Shown in pieces: positions 1 through 7,904 of a DNA stretch of 50,073 nucleotides. The position numbers were made by a program, and so were the translations under genes. This DNA is from JAGOLU01 sp964542665 (lineage in GTDB: Bacteria; Patescibacteriota; Microgenomatia; UBA1406; GWC2-37-13). Each line of letters opens with the position of its first letter. Position 1 is the first letter of the stretch. Under the pieces are notes generated by a model. That model was not told the origin of the DNA. It saw only the letters and a program-made list of their open reading frames with translations, and ran no database searches. The DNA is taken from contig CAZIUF010000005.1 of the NCBI GenBank assembly GCA_964542665.1, positions 1 through 50,073 on the forward strand, in the 5' to 3' direction.

Positions 1-728
<728 letters not shown>

Positions 729-967
729 CTTATATATACGAACTAAATCACACCATTAACTATTTGCATAATCAATAAGCGTGATGTCTGTGACGCAAAC
801 ACTACTGCTTGCTATCCACCAAAAAGACCTTTTCTCGAATCAATTTGCTTGTTTACTTTTGATATCATCATCAACGGTTTGTGAATGTGCGGTCATCGCA
901 TACAGCTGCTAGCTGCGAGCTACAAGAATCGTATCTTGTCGCTTGTAGCTAAAAGCTTGAATCTTTC
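729..967 (-). other. spacer between tRNA-Ala and 23S rRNA
   Basis: This is about 240 nt of transcribed spacer without a supportable gene. Around 903-956 it contains a low-complexity run of AGCT/GCTAGC and CTTGTAGCT words. A related word (AAGCTTGTAGCTAAA) occurs near 49766, so this looks like one of the short dispersed repeats of this genome. No tRNA-Ile is present. Confidence 0.6.
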
Positions 968-1043
968 TGGTGGACCCAACCGGGCTCGAACCGGTGAGCT
1001 CTTCATTGCAAATGAAGTGTTCTACCAACTGAACTATGGGCCC
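968..1043 (-). tRNA. tRNA-Ala(TGC)
   Basis: The acceptor strands GGGCCCA and TGGGTCC pair. The anticodon stem CTTCA/TGAAG encloses loop TTTGCAA with anticodon TGC. The T-loop is GTTCGAG. CCA is encoded at 968-970. It lies between a strong promoter and the 23S rRNA, the place this tRNA normally has inside a 16S-23S spacer. Confidence 0.97.
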
Positions 1044-1132
1044 TCATGCCATGGATACGGTTCGAAACAACAGCCTGTCTACGAAAATAAAGGTGCGAAA
1101 AAAACAAACCCAAAACAAATCGGGCAACGTCT

Positions 1133-1160
1133 ATTCTAACAACCACAGTTCGCTTGTCAA
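1133..1160 (-). promoter_or_regulatory. sigma70-type promoter of tRNA-Ala/23S rRNA
   Basis: Minus strand: -35 TTGACA (1155-1160), 16-nt spacer, -10 TAGAAT (1133-1138). Predicted start is near 1126, giving a leader of about 80 nt before tRNA-Ala. The consensus -35 suits a stable-RNA promoter. It shows that the unit starts here rather than continuing from a 16S gene. Confidence 0.8.
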
Positions 1161-1344
1161 TGAGTATTTCACGCAAGTCCATCCTGAAGGTGATGGAGCT
1201 GATCCGGACAAGGAGATCGTGGGTATGTCCGATTTGCACCAACTTGTACTCAAATATCTGTAGAGAAGTATATCATAGATATTCTCGGAGACAATACCCT
1301 TAGAACACTATATTTGACTATTTTTGTACCAATATTGTCCACAT

Positions 1345-1373
1345 TTGCAGCGACAGATCACATGCAGTATCAT
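1345..1373 (+). promoter_or_regulatory. leaderless promoter of the PEP-synthase-like gene
   Basis: -35 TTGCAG (1345-1350), 17-nt spacer, -10 TATCAT (1368-1373), then exactly 6 nt to ATG at 1380, so the start codon is at the predicted +1. The same arrangement recurs through the window and decides the start used for the next gene. Confidence 0.6.
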
Positions 1374-1379
1374 GATGAT

Positions 1380-2309
1380 ATGAAGAATAACTCATACGCT
1401 GTCTGGGCTGACACCTATACGGGAAATGATCTAGGTAGATACACGGTCATATATGATCATCATCTGCCTACAACAGCCGGGTGGATCATCCTACACTCGA
1501 CACTACAGGAGATATTTCTCAATGATCGTAGCTTGTATCAGATCCAACAAATCAAAGACATGGTACTCCGAGACAGTGCAACTGAGCTACAAACGGGACG
1601 CAAGATGGTCACCCAGATCATCAATGCGGTCAGGATCCCGGGCATTTTCCGCTCCTCCCTCGTTGAGACCTATGAGCATCTCGCTGACCATGAGAGATCG
1701 ATGCAACATCTACACACAACTCACCTACACAAAGCTCAAGATATCCTCACCCACATTTATCATCCGCCAACGGTGACCATCTCTACACTTCCTGTACCTG
1801 ATCACTCTGCGATAGCCTCAGGTGAGGCCAGTCTGATCGATGCGCTCAAGCAAGTGATCATCGACTATATATCTATACGGCTCCATCATCAGACACCCAT
1901 CACCCTGCCAAGTCTACTCATCCGGAGACTTCCTCGGGCAGAATACGTAGGCATGTGTGACACGACTGATCACGCACTTGCAGATCGGTCACAGTTGACC
2001 ATCTCTGCCCATCATGGATCGTTGCGACTGGATGAAGCTGCCGATATCTATACGGTACACAAACCTACTCTTGCCATCACGAGTAAACATATCCTCACCC
2101 AACCATATCAGATGATACTCAGAGGCAATGGATATGTAAAAACTCCACTTCATGATTCAGTAGGTTCAACTCAGAACTTGACCGATGAGATGATTCAGCG
2201 TGTAGCAGATATGGCTCGAGATATCGAAAAGAAGCTTTACTTCCCCCATCGTATTGAGTGGGCGATAGAAAAGGGAGAAATCTATATTATGGAGTTGAAG
2301 AAGATATAA
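1380..2309 (+). CDS. degenerate PEP synthase/PPDK N-terminal (ATP-grasp) domain protein
   Basis: 309 aa from ATG 1380; upstream in-frame starts at 1314 (TTG) and 1362 are possible but lie at or before the promoter. The N-terminus (TAGWIILHSTLQEIF) resembles the opening of the PEP synthase/pyruvate phosphate dikinase ATP-binding domain. The last 45 residues (IEKKLYFPHRIEWAIEKGEI, then YIMEL) match its end, where the family has the IEWA and ILQ-R-P motifs. The central VRSSA...SFAGQ nucleotide-binding motif is not recognisable, and the phosphohistidine and PEP-binding domains are absent. So the fold is inferred, and catalysis as in PEP synthase is unlikely. It lies upstream of ruvA without sharing an obvious function. 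Function unknown. Confidence 0.6.
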   Translation: MKNNSYAVWADTYTGNDLGRYTVIYDHHLPTTAGWIILHSTLQEIFLNDRSLYQIQQIKDMVLRDSATELQTGRKMVTQIINAVRIPGIFRSSLVETYEHLADHERSMQHLHTTHLHKAQDILTHIYHPPTVTISTLPVPDHSAIASGEASLIDALKQVIIDYISIRLHHQTPITLPSLLIRRLPRAEYVGMCDTTDHALADRSQLTISAHHGSLRLDEAADIYTVHKPTLAITSKHILTQPYQMILRGNGYVKTPLHDSVGSTQNLTDEMIQRVADMARDIEKKLYFPHRIEWAIEKGEIYIMELKKI

Positions 2310-2328
2310 AACATAAACTATAAAACAT
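2304..2328 (+). repeat. left inverted repeat around the four-helix-bundle gene
   Basis: 25-nt AT-rich sequence beginning in the last codons of the preceding gene. It matches the reverse complement of 2716-2740 at 23 of 25 positions. Related AAACTATAAAACATGAAC words follow directly and recur near 8356-8399 and 26411-26456. Confidence 0.75.
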
Positions 2329-2351
2329 GAACTATAAAATATATTGAGGAC

Positions 2352-2708
2352 ATGTCCCAAGACTATCATAGTCAACTAAAGATTAAGATTAGACAATTGG
2401 TAATAGCAACATACCAGCTCACTTCAACTTGGCCAAAGTCAGAAATATATGGACTAACGTCACAAGTTCAAAGATCAGCAGTTTCTGTAGGTGCCAATCA
2501 CGTTGAAGGATATGCTCGTCAAACAGGCAAATCTCATAGATTATTTATCGGGATAGCATACGGATCACTCCAGGAGCTTGAGTACCTACTAGACCTTTCT
2601 GTTGATTTAAGATATTCTACGAAATCAAAAGTGGATATGTTGCGACCAATGATTAAGGAAATTGGTGCTATGCTGTGGGGTATCATGCGCAGGCTTGAGT
2701 TGAAATGA
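2352..2708 (+). CDS. four-helix bundle protein (S23/23S rRNA intervening-sequence family)
   Basis: 118 aa. The pattern LVIATYQLTSTWPKSEIYGL, then TSQVQRSAVSVGANHVEGYA and SLQELEYLLDLSVDL is typical of the four-helix-bundle/S23 family (TIGR02436 type), first known from ORFs inside 23S rRNA intervening sequences and common as stand-alone genes in Patescibacteria. Length is normal (110-130 aa). The molecular function is not established; RNA or DNA binding has been suggested for the family. Here it is free-standing between the PEP-synthase-like gene and ruvA, and is flanked by 25-nt inverted repeats, as if inserted as a cassette. No Shine-Dalgarno sequence is visible. Confidence 0.9.
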   Translation: MSQDYHSQLKIKIRQLVIATYQLTSTWPKSEIYGLTSQVQRSAVSVGANHVEGYARQTGKSHRLFIGIAYGSLQELEYLLDLSVDLRYSTKSKVDMLRPMIKEIGAMLWGIMRRLELK

Positions 2709-2715
2709 CTATTTT

Positions 2716-2740
2716 ATGTTTCATAGTTTATATTTTATAT
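2716..2740 (-). repeat. right inverted repeat around the four-helix-bundle gene
   Basis: Reverse complement of the repeat at 2304-2328 with two mismatches. It ends 4 nt before the ruvA start codon, so the repeat forms most of the ruvA upstream region. Confidence 0.75.
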
Positions 2741-2744
2741 TCAC

Positions 2745-3305
2745 ATGATAGGAAAGATCAAAGGGACACTTATCGAAGTAGAGGGAAACGAAGGTATCAT
2801 CATGACTACCTCTGGGATAGGCTATAGAGTGTTTCTTACATCAGCACTTCTAGGATCGCTACCACCAAGTGAGGTAGAGATCTACACCTATCAACAGATC
2901 CGTGAAGATGCACATGTTCTTTATGGCTTTGAGACGAAGCAGCAATATCAATTTTATACACTGCTCCTCACGGTCGATGGTGTCGGTCCAAAGACAGCCT
3001 TTACGGTGATATCACAACTTTCTCCAACTCAGATATTCGAAGCAGTGCGTGCCAATGATGTGAACTCCCTTACCAAAGTCTCTGGTCTTGGTAAAAAAAC
3101 TGCAACCAAGATCATCCTCGAACTATCAACAAAGTTTAAAACGGGTTTTGATCTGGAGAAAGTGAAACAGGTAGAAGTAGACGAGGAAGCAGTCTTGGCA
3201 CTACAAGCTTTGGGTTATACAAAGGCCGATTCAAAGAAGTTGCTCGAGAAGATAGATGATTCACTCCCTCTTCAAGAGAAAATAAAAACTGCACTGAGAC
3301 AATAG
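2745..3305 (+). CDS. ruvA: Holliday junction branch migration protein RuvA
   Basis: 186 aa. The N-terminal OB domain starts MIGKIKGTLIEVEGNEGIIM. Two helix-hairpin-helix motifs follow (TVDGVGPKTAF and VSGLGKKTATKIILELSTK), and the C-terminal domain III (ALQALGYTKADSKKLLEKI) would contact RuvB. RuvA binds the four-way junction as a tetramer and loads the RuvB motor. Length is near the usual 190-200. ruvB is 1 kb downstream on the same strand but separated by an opposing gene, so the two are not in one operon. There is no ruvC in the window. No terminator is evident before the convergent gene end at 3326. Confidence 0.97.
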   Translation: MIGKIKGTLIEVEGNEGIIMTTSGIGYRVFLTSALLGSLPPSEVEIYTYQQIREDAHVLYGFETKQQYQFYTLLLTVDGVGPKTAFTVISQLSPTQIFEAVRANDVNSLTKVSGLGKKTATKIILELSTKFKTGFDLEKVKQVEVDEEAVLALQALGYTKADSKKLLEKIDDSLPLQEKIKTALRQ

Positions 3306-3325
3306 CCATCTCAATGCAATTATTT

Positions 3326-4285
3326 TTACTTCTTACCACTTTTATTCTCTGCAATAATAGCTTCGAGCGTATTGATTTTATCTCTCAATGCCTGATTTGA
3401 AGTTGTTGCAGCATCACCCACATCCGTTTTAATATGCAGTTGCTTATCTAGTTCACGAATTTGTTTAAGATAATCCTCCCTCTCTCTAAGCGCGTTTTGA
3501 GCTTGAGCTCGTATATTTCTTGTGTCTTCTATAACCCTTGTAGCCTGTGCACGTGCACTTTCAGCTGCTCGCTTCGAGGATTCAGCTTCAGCGTTAGCAT
3601 TACTTGCTTTACGACTAGCACTTTTGGCTCTTAAGAGTCCGATTGCACCTAGAGATGCACCAGCGAGTGCCGTTGCCGCTAGTGGTAAAGCCCAGGTTGG
3701 GGGTGGAGCCTCTTGTGTATTATGTGGTCTGGAACTTATTCCCATTATCTGTTTACTTTTTCCATCGGGACCAATAACGCCATGTTGTACTGTAAAAATT
3801 GCCGGATTGCCTTGACTATTTTCCATTACTGGATTGGCAGACTTATACGTTAATTCCACGGTTTCCTTTCCATCGCTATCAGTTTTTAGCTTTCTTTCTG
3901 AACATATCTTCGCGGCATCATTCTGTATGCATGTTGGGTTTTGTGGATCAGGTAGAGCAAGTGTAGTGCCATATGGTCTGTAGTCATGCTGTGTAAAAAT
4001 ACCACGACCATTAAATACTGTGCCATTGATAGGTGCTTGTGTAAGACATAACCGTATACCACGTGAATTTCCTAGTACGGCTTCGACTGGTTGAACTCCA
4101 TCTCCCAGACCCAGGTTAATTTGCTCTCCTAGAGGACATTGATCAGGAGGAAAGGGAGTAAATACTTTTGATTGTTCTACACTAGCCTGTCCAAGCAGGG
4201 TTAAACCAAGCGCAGCAGCACTCACTAAGCCGGCTACACCAGATATTTTGCCTGCCCTGACAAACGTTTGACGATCGATACTCAT
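3326..4285 (-). CDS. two-helix membrane protein with extracytoplasmic domain and coiled coil, unknown function
   Basis: 319 aa, no family recognised. Residues about 12-35 form a hydrophobic, Ala/Gly-rich signal-anchor; RQTFVR before it is not a clear twin-arginine motif. About 150 polar residues follow, with cysteines in CPLGEQ, LCLTQ, PTCIQ and ICSER, suggesting an exported disulphide-stabilised domain. A second membrane segment lies at about 198-218 (WALPLAATALAGASLGAIGL). After it comes a long Ala/Glu/Arg/Lys-rich coiled coil to the C-terminus. It is divergent from ruvB and has its own promoter 6 nt before ATG. A cell-envelope role is only a guess. Confidence 0.75.
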   Translation of the reverse strand: MSIDRQTFVRAGKISGVAGLVSAAALGLTLLGQASVEQSKVFTPFPPDQCPLGEQINLGLGDGVQPVEAVLGNSRGIRLCLTQAPINGTVFNGRGIFTQHDYRPYGTTLALPDPQNPTCIQNDAAKICSERKLKTDSDGKETVELTYKSANPVMENSQGNPAIFTVQHGVIGPDGKSKQIMGISSRPHNTQEAPPPTWALPLAATALAGASLGAIGLLRAKSASRKASNANAEAESSKRAAESARAQATRVIEDTRNIRAQAQNALREREDYLKQIRELDKQLHIKTDVGDAATTSNQALRDKINTLEAIIAENKSGKK

Positions 4286-4291
4286 ACCTAT

Positions 4292-4319
4292 AGTATATCA
4301 CATTTCTTCGTCTTTTCAA
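4292..4319 (-). promoter_or_regulatory. leaderless promoter of the membrane/coiled-coil gene
   Basis: Minus strand: -35 TTGAAA (4314-4319), 16-nt spacer, -10 TATACT (4292-4297), 6 nt, ATG at 4285. The -35 hexamer overlaps that of the divergent ruvB promoter. Confidence 0.75.
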
Positions 4320-4342
4320 TATGCATATATTTTGAGTATACT
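4313..4342 (+). promoter_or_regulatory. leaderless promoter of ruvB
   Basis: -35 TTTTCA (4313-4318; or TTTCAA one base on), spacer 17-18, -10 TATACT (4337-4342), 6 nt, ATG at 4349. The two divergent -35 boxes share the same bases, so RNA polymerase probably cannot fire both promoters at once. Confidence 0.7.
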
Positions 4343-4348
4343 TCGACC

Positions 4349-5329
4349 ATGACTGAAGCTAGTAAATCACCATCCGACTCCAATCTTCGACCGTCATCAC
4401 TCACCGACTATATCGGTCAGGATCAGGTAGTCAAAACCTTACGACTGTTTCTCGATGCAGCGAAAAAGCGCGGTAAGGCAAGTGAACACATACTCTTCTA
4501 CGGTCCACCAGGCATCGGCAAGACTACACTCTCCTATATCATCGCCAAAGAGCTGCAAGGAGATATCAAAATCACCTCCGGCGCAGCCATGACCAAGACA
4601 GGAGACTTGGCAGCCATCCTCACGAATCTCAAAGACGGCGACATACTCTTCGTCGATGAGATCCATCGGATGCCCAAGGCTGTTGAGGAGATGCTCTATC
4701 CGGTCATGGAGGACTATGCACTCGACATCATCATTGGCAAAGGACCATCGGCACGAACGGTTCGATTACCTATCCCACGCATTACGATCGTGGGTGCAAC
4801 GACCAAACTAGCATTGTTATCAGCACCTTTGCGAGATAGATTTGGTTTACTCCTCCGTCTTGATTTTTATAACGATGATCAGATGTCCACGATCGTCATG
4901 CGATCTGGCGCACTCCTTGGGATGACTATCTCTGATGGAGCTGCCCGTCAGATAGCGCTGCGCAGTCGACGCACACCGCGTCTTGCGAATCGCATTCTCA
5001 AAAGAGCACGAGATGTTGCACAGACGCGTTCACATGCACATATCGATGAAAAACTCCTCGAAGATCTTTTTGGACTACTTGAAATAGACAAAGTCGGTCT
5101 CACGGATATCGACTTGCAATATTTGCGAGCAGTAGCAGTTACTTTTGAAAATCGTCCGACCGGTATCGAAACATTGGCTGCAGCTCTTGCTGAGGATCGA
5201 CGAACTATTGAGGAATTCATCGAGCCATATCTACTGCAGATCGGGTTTATTCAAAAGACCTCCCGGGGACGTGTAGTCATGCCTGTCGGACTGAAACATA
5301 TGCAGTCCTCGGTCAAACTCGAGGACTGA
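4349..5329 (+). CDS. ruvB: Holliday junction branch migration ATPase RuvB
   Basis: 326 aa. Start set at ATG 4349 (MTEASKS) because the -10 box lies 6 nt upstream; the longer open frame from 4268 has an unrelated N-terminus. AAA+ features are Walker A GPPGIGKTTL, Walker B LFVDEIHRM, sensor GATTKLALLSAPLRDRFG with the arginine finger, and a C-terminal winged helix (PYLLQIGFIQKTSRGRV) that contacts DNA. Hexameric RuvB pumps DNA through the RuvA-bound junction. Length is normal. It ends with TGA, supporting the standard genetic code. Confidence 0.98.
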   Translation: MTEASKSPSDSNLRPSSLTDYIGQDQVVKTLRLFLDAAKKRGKASEHILFYGPPGIGKTTLSYIIAKELQGDIKITSGAAMTKTGDLAAILTNLKDGDILFVDEIHRMPKAVEEMLYPVMEDYALDIIIGKGPSARTVRLPIPRITIVGATTKLALLSAPLRDRFGLLLRLDFYNDDQMSTIVMRSGALLGMTISDGAARQIALRSRRTPRLANRILKRARDVAQTRSHAHIDEKLLEDLFGLLEIDKVGLTDIDLQYLRAVAVTFENRPTGIETLAAALAEDRRTIEEFIEPYLLQIGFIQKTSRGRVVMPVGLKHMQSSVKLED

Positions 5330-5370
5330 TATGGCACTTCGATGCCCCACAGGGAGCAGTCACTCCTTGA

Positions 5371-5376
5371 TATAAT
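5371..5376 (+). promoter_or_regulatory. -10 element upstream of the tRNA-Leu/Thr/Arg cluster
   Basis: Consensus TATAAT, 14 nt before the tRNA-Leu 5' end. No convincing -35 is seen. Confidence 0.55.
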
Positions 5377-5390
5377 CTACGGTGTTATTA

Positions 5391-5473
5391 GCCGCGATGG
5401 TGAAATGGCATACACGCAGGACTTAAAATCCTGTTCCTTTATCGGAGTGTGGGTTCGACCCCCACTCGCGGCA
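5391..5473 (+). tRNA. tRNA-Leu(TAA)
   Basis: Acceptor GCCGCGA/TCGCGGC; anticodon stem CAGGA/TCCTG with loop CTTAAAA, anticodon TAA; long variable arm typical of class II tRNAs; T-loop GTTCGAC. Discriminator A; CCA not encoded. First of three tRNAs within 290 nt. Confidence 0.96.
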
Positions 5474-5524
5474 CATACGATACAGGTTGTCAGGAGACCT
5501 TTATACGCTAGAATATATCCTATA

Positions 5525-5597
5525 GCCGCTTTAGCTCAGCTGGTAGAGCAACTATTTTGTAAATAGTAGGTCGTCAGTTCGAATCTGACAAGCGGCT
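5525..5597 (+). tRNA. tRNA-Thr(TGT)
   Basis: Acceptor GCCGCTT/AAGCGGC; D-arm GCTCAGCTGGTAGAGC; anticodon stem ACTAT/ATAGT with loop TTTGTAA, anticodon TGT; T-loop GTTCGAA. Discriminator T, as in many threonine tRNAs. CCA not encoded. Confidence 0.96.
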
Positions 5598-5601
5598 CCC
5601 G

Positions 5602-5675
5602 GGTCCCATAGCTCAATTGGATAGAGCAACTCCCTTCTAAGGAGTAGGTTGACCGTTCGATTCGGTCTGGGATCA
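5602..5675 (+). tRNA. tRNA-Arg(TCT)
   Basis: Acceptor GGTCCCA/TGGGATC; anticodon stem ACTCC/GGAGT with loop CTTCTAA, anticodon TCT; T-loop GTTCGAT. Only 4 nt after tRNA-Thr, so they are probably co-transcribed. CCA not encoded. Confidence 0.95.
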
Positions 5676-5708
5676 CAGACAGCACTATCTCAACCTAGGA
5701 TAGAGCAT

Positions 5709-5722
5709 CCCGCCATGGCGGG
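5709..5722. repeat. palindromic repeat CCCGCCATGGCGGG
   Basis: Perfect 14-nt palindrome within CATCCC...GGGAAGGATGACG, the style of short interspersed palindromic repeats found elsewhere in this window (22442, 24545, inside uvrB). There is no T-run, so it is not an obvious terminator. Confidence 0.6.
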
Positions 5723-5737
5723 AAGGATGACGCGCAA

Positions 5738-5767
5738 TTTGGCCTCGGATCACAAAAATGGTATAGT
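5738..5767 (+). promoter_or_regulatory. promoter of the first Nudix gene
   Basis: -35 TTTGGC (5738-5743), 18-nt spacer, -10 TATAGT (5762-5767), 9 nt to ATG at 5777; predicted 5' leader of only about 3 nt. Confidence 0.5.
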
Positions 5768-5776
5768 TAATACCGT

Positions 5777-6214
5777 ATGAATACTAAGCCAACCATCGCA
5801 GTAGTCGTGACGCTCATGATCGTGAGGGATGGGCGCATACTCCTCACCAAACGCTCAGCCAAAGAAACTCGCGCACCAGAAGATGACGGCAAATACTGGC
5901 ATCTCCCCGGTGGGACGCTTGATTACGGCGAACATCCAGAACAAACAGCAATACGCGAAGCAAAAGAAGAGATTGGGCTCGATGTCAAAGTACACAAACT
6001 TATCGGAGTATCAACACGCACAAAAGAATCTCACAAATGGCACGGAATCATCATGACGTATCTATGCTCGTTGCACAACCCAAACCAAGAGCTGAAACTG
6101 CTGCATGAGGAGACTACAGACTATGCATGGCTCAACTATGAGGATCTAGACGATACCAAGCTCCTTCCGGGTATACGTGACCAGATCGATTTTTACTTCA
6201 GAATCGACAAGTGA
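5777..6214 (+). CDS. Nudix hydrolase, single domain
   Basis: 145 aa. The Nudix box GTLDYGEHPEQTAIREAKEE plus IGL fits GX5EX7REUXEEXGU at residues about 50-72, with all metal-binding glutamates present. Nudix enzymes hydrolyse nucleoside diphosphates linked to another moiety (8-oxo-dGTP, ADP-ribose, NADH and others); the substrate cannot be read from the sequence. It shares the pattern W-HLPGG...W(H)GI....L with the two genes downstream, and the three look like products of tandem duplication. Confidence 0.93.
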   Translation: MNTKPTIAVVVTLMIVRDGRILLTKRSAKETRAPEDDGKYWHLPGGTLDYGEHPEQTAIREAKEEIGLDVKVHKLIGVSTRTKESHKWHGIIMTYLCSLHNPNQELKLLHEETTDYAWLNYEDLDDTKLLPGIRDQIDFYFRIDK

Positions 6215-6223
6215 TGTTCAGTG

Positions 6224-6251
6224 TTGATTATTTTACTTTGACGTATATAGT
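6224..6251 (+). promoter_or_regulatory. leaderless promoter of the second Nudix gene
   Basis: -35 TTGATT (6224-6229), 16-nt spacer, -10 TATAGT (6246-6251), 6 nt, ATG at 6258. It starts 10 nt after the previous stop codon, so this gene need not depend on read-through. Confidence 0.65.
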
Positions 6252-6257
6252 ACGAGT

Positions 6258-7064
6258 ATGATACTCCCCGTCGCATATATCGTCATTTACGAAGATAATA
6301 AATTTTTGCTCACCCAGCGCAAAGCTGATCATGAGGACAATCCAGCGTATGATGGGAAATGGCAACTCCCAGGTGGTGGCCTTGAGGTTGGAGAGCATAT
6401 CAGAGAAACTATCAAGCGTGAAGCACGCGAAGAAATAGGCATCGATATCGAAGTAAAGCGGACATTGGCGCTTACTCATAATCTGACAGATGGAGCTGAC
6501 TGGCACGGCATCGCCATGGCCTTCCTTTGCAAGCGACTCAATGCTGTTCAAGAAATCCAGGTAAACGGCGAATCATACGGACACGGATGGTATACGCTTC
6601 AAGAAGCACTCAAGCTAGATCTTATGCCGTCAATGGCTGATATTCTCGAGTACATTGTCATGAGCTATAGACTTTTTAAAATAGGCACTGTCACGGTGAT
6701 AAAAAATGAGGATCAATATCTGATGACCAAAGTACACGCACCGCACAAACCAAAGGCACATGATAAATGGGGATTTGTCATGGGGACATGTGATCTCTAT
6801 GAGTCTTTGGAATCAGCTGTAGTGCGTGAAGCCAAAGAAGAGTCGGGACTTGATGTAAAGATTGTTAAATCATTGCCCTATACGGTAGAGATGTATGACC
6901 TCAAACTATTTACCTATCTGGTCGAAGTGACTGATTCAAAACAGGCCGTTACCCTCAACCACGAAGCGAGTGATCATCGATGGATGACACAAAGTGACAT
7001 AATGCACTTGTCGGGCGATGATACATATGGCGATACCCAAATGATAGCTAGGTTGCTCAGTTAA
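6258..7064 (+). CDS. tandem double-Nudix domain protein
   Basis: 268 aa with two complete Nudix domains. Domain 1 (about 1-130) has box GGLEVGEHIRETIKREAREE; domain 2 (about 138-268) has GTCDLYESLESAVVREAKEE. Both keep the REXXEE core. Single-domain proteins are usually 130-160 aa, so this is a fused duplication. It lies 43 nt after the single-domain gene and 7 nt before another double-domain paralogue. Substrate unknown. Domain 2 carries KFAPH-like KVHAPHKPKAHDKWGF, also present in the next protein, so whole double-domain genes were duplicated. Confidence 0.92.
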   Translation: MILPVAYIVIYEDNKFLLTQRKADHEDNPAYDGKWQLPGGGLEVGEHIRETIKREAREEIGIDIEVKRTLALTHNLTDGADWHGIAMAFLCKRLNAVQEIQVNGESYGHGWYTLQEALKLDLMPSMADILEYIVMSYRLFKIGTVTVIKNEDQYLMTKVHAPHKPKAHDKWGFVMGTCDLYESLESAVVREAKEESGLDVKIVKSLPYTVEMYDLKLFTYLVEVTDSKQAVTLNHEASDHRWMTQSDIMHLSGDDTYGDTQMIARLLS

Positions 7065-7071
7065 TACTCGA

Positions 7072-7887
7072 ATGATCACTCAGACTCTCCATCCCATCGC
7101 ACAAATTGTCCTCTATCGGGACGGTAAGTTTCTAGTGACTAAGCGCAAAGTTGAGCATGATGATGATCCACAGTGGGATGGATATTGGCAGATCCCGACA
7201 GGCACCATCAACTTTGGTGAGGATATCAAAACTGCGATAAGTCGTGAAGCGCGAGAAGAACTCGGTATCGATGTTGTACTGGAGCGGACACTGGCGGTTA
7301 CCGACAAGGTTGACGAAGAAAAGGGTTGGCATGGAGTATTCATCGCATTTTTATGTAAGCAGACAGATTTGACCCAGCCCATCATCATCAATCACGAGGC
7401 GTACGAATATGCATGGCTCACCTATGATCAGATCAGCCAACTCAAGGTCATCCCTTCGACCATGGACACGATCCGTTTCGTGTATACGAATGCACGCATG
7501 TATGAGCTAGGAGCACTTGCAGTCATAGAAAACGAAGGTAAATATCTGATGACTAAAATATTTGCCCCACACAACCAACAAGCTCATGGGAAATGGGGAT
7601 TTATCGCTGGAGTATGCGAACCAAAAGAAACTTTGGAGCAAACACTCGTACGTGAATCTTATGAAGAGGCTGGCCTATCAATCTCAGTTCTGCGCATGAT
7701 ACCGTTTGCGGTCGAACAGGGTAACTTTAAGCTCTTCTGTTACTTGTGCACGCTTACAGATAAAAATCAAAAAGTCACCATTAACTACGAAGCAACTGAT
7801 TATCGATGGGTCACGAAGTCAGATATACTAAGTATGAATAATGATGAATTATTTGGGGACACTATATCGATCACAAATCTGCTTTAA
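7072..7887 (+). CDS. tandem double-Nudix domain protein (paralogue)
   Basis: 271 aa, same architecture as the preceding gene. Box 1 is GTINFGEDIKTAISREAREE; box 2 is GVCEPKETLEQTLVRESYEE. Equivalent positions include WQIPTG versus WQLPGG and IFAPHNQQAHGKWGF versus VHAPHKPKAHDKWGF, so the two genes are close paralogues. ATG lies 7 nt after the previous stop, without a Shine-Dalgarno sequence; co-transcription is likely. Enzymatic activity is expected because the catalytic glutamates are intact. Substrate unknown. Confidence 0.92.
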   Translation: MITQTLHPIAQIVLYRDGKFLVTKRKVEHDDDPQWDGYWQIPTGTINFGEDIKTAISREAREELGIDVVLERTLAVTDKVDEEKGWHGVFIAFLCKQTDLTQPIIINHEAYEYAWLTYDQISQLKVIPSTMDTIRFVYTNARMYELGALAVIENEGKYLMTKIFAPHNQQAHGKWGFIAGVCEPKETLEQTLVRESYEEAGLSISVLRMIPFAVEQGNFKLFCYLCTLTDKNQKVTINYEATDYRWVTKSDILSMNNDELFGDTISITNLL

Positions 7888-7904
7888 CTGCATGTAGAAG
7901 GGAA

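Noticed and set aside
903..956. Possible CRISPR-like or structured RNA element in the tRNA-Ala/23S spacer
   Set aside because: The AGCT-rich words are irregular and there are no spacers; it is better described as a low-complexity repeat.
1160..1303. A 47-codon open frame containing VCPICTNLY, zinc-knuckle-like
   Set aside because: No promoter or ribosome-binding site; its start overlaps the -35 box of the opposite rRNA promoter, and only one CxxC is present. Probably chance.
2352..2708. 23S rRNA intervening sequence
   Set aside because: The gene is outside 23S rRNA and is flanked by protein genes; only the protein family is shared.
5342..5566. 74-codon open frame
   Set aside because: It runs across tRNA-Leu and into tRNA-Thr.
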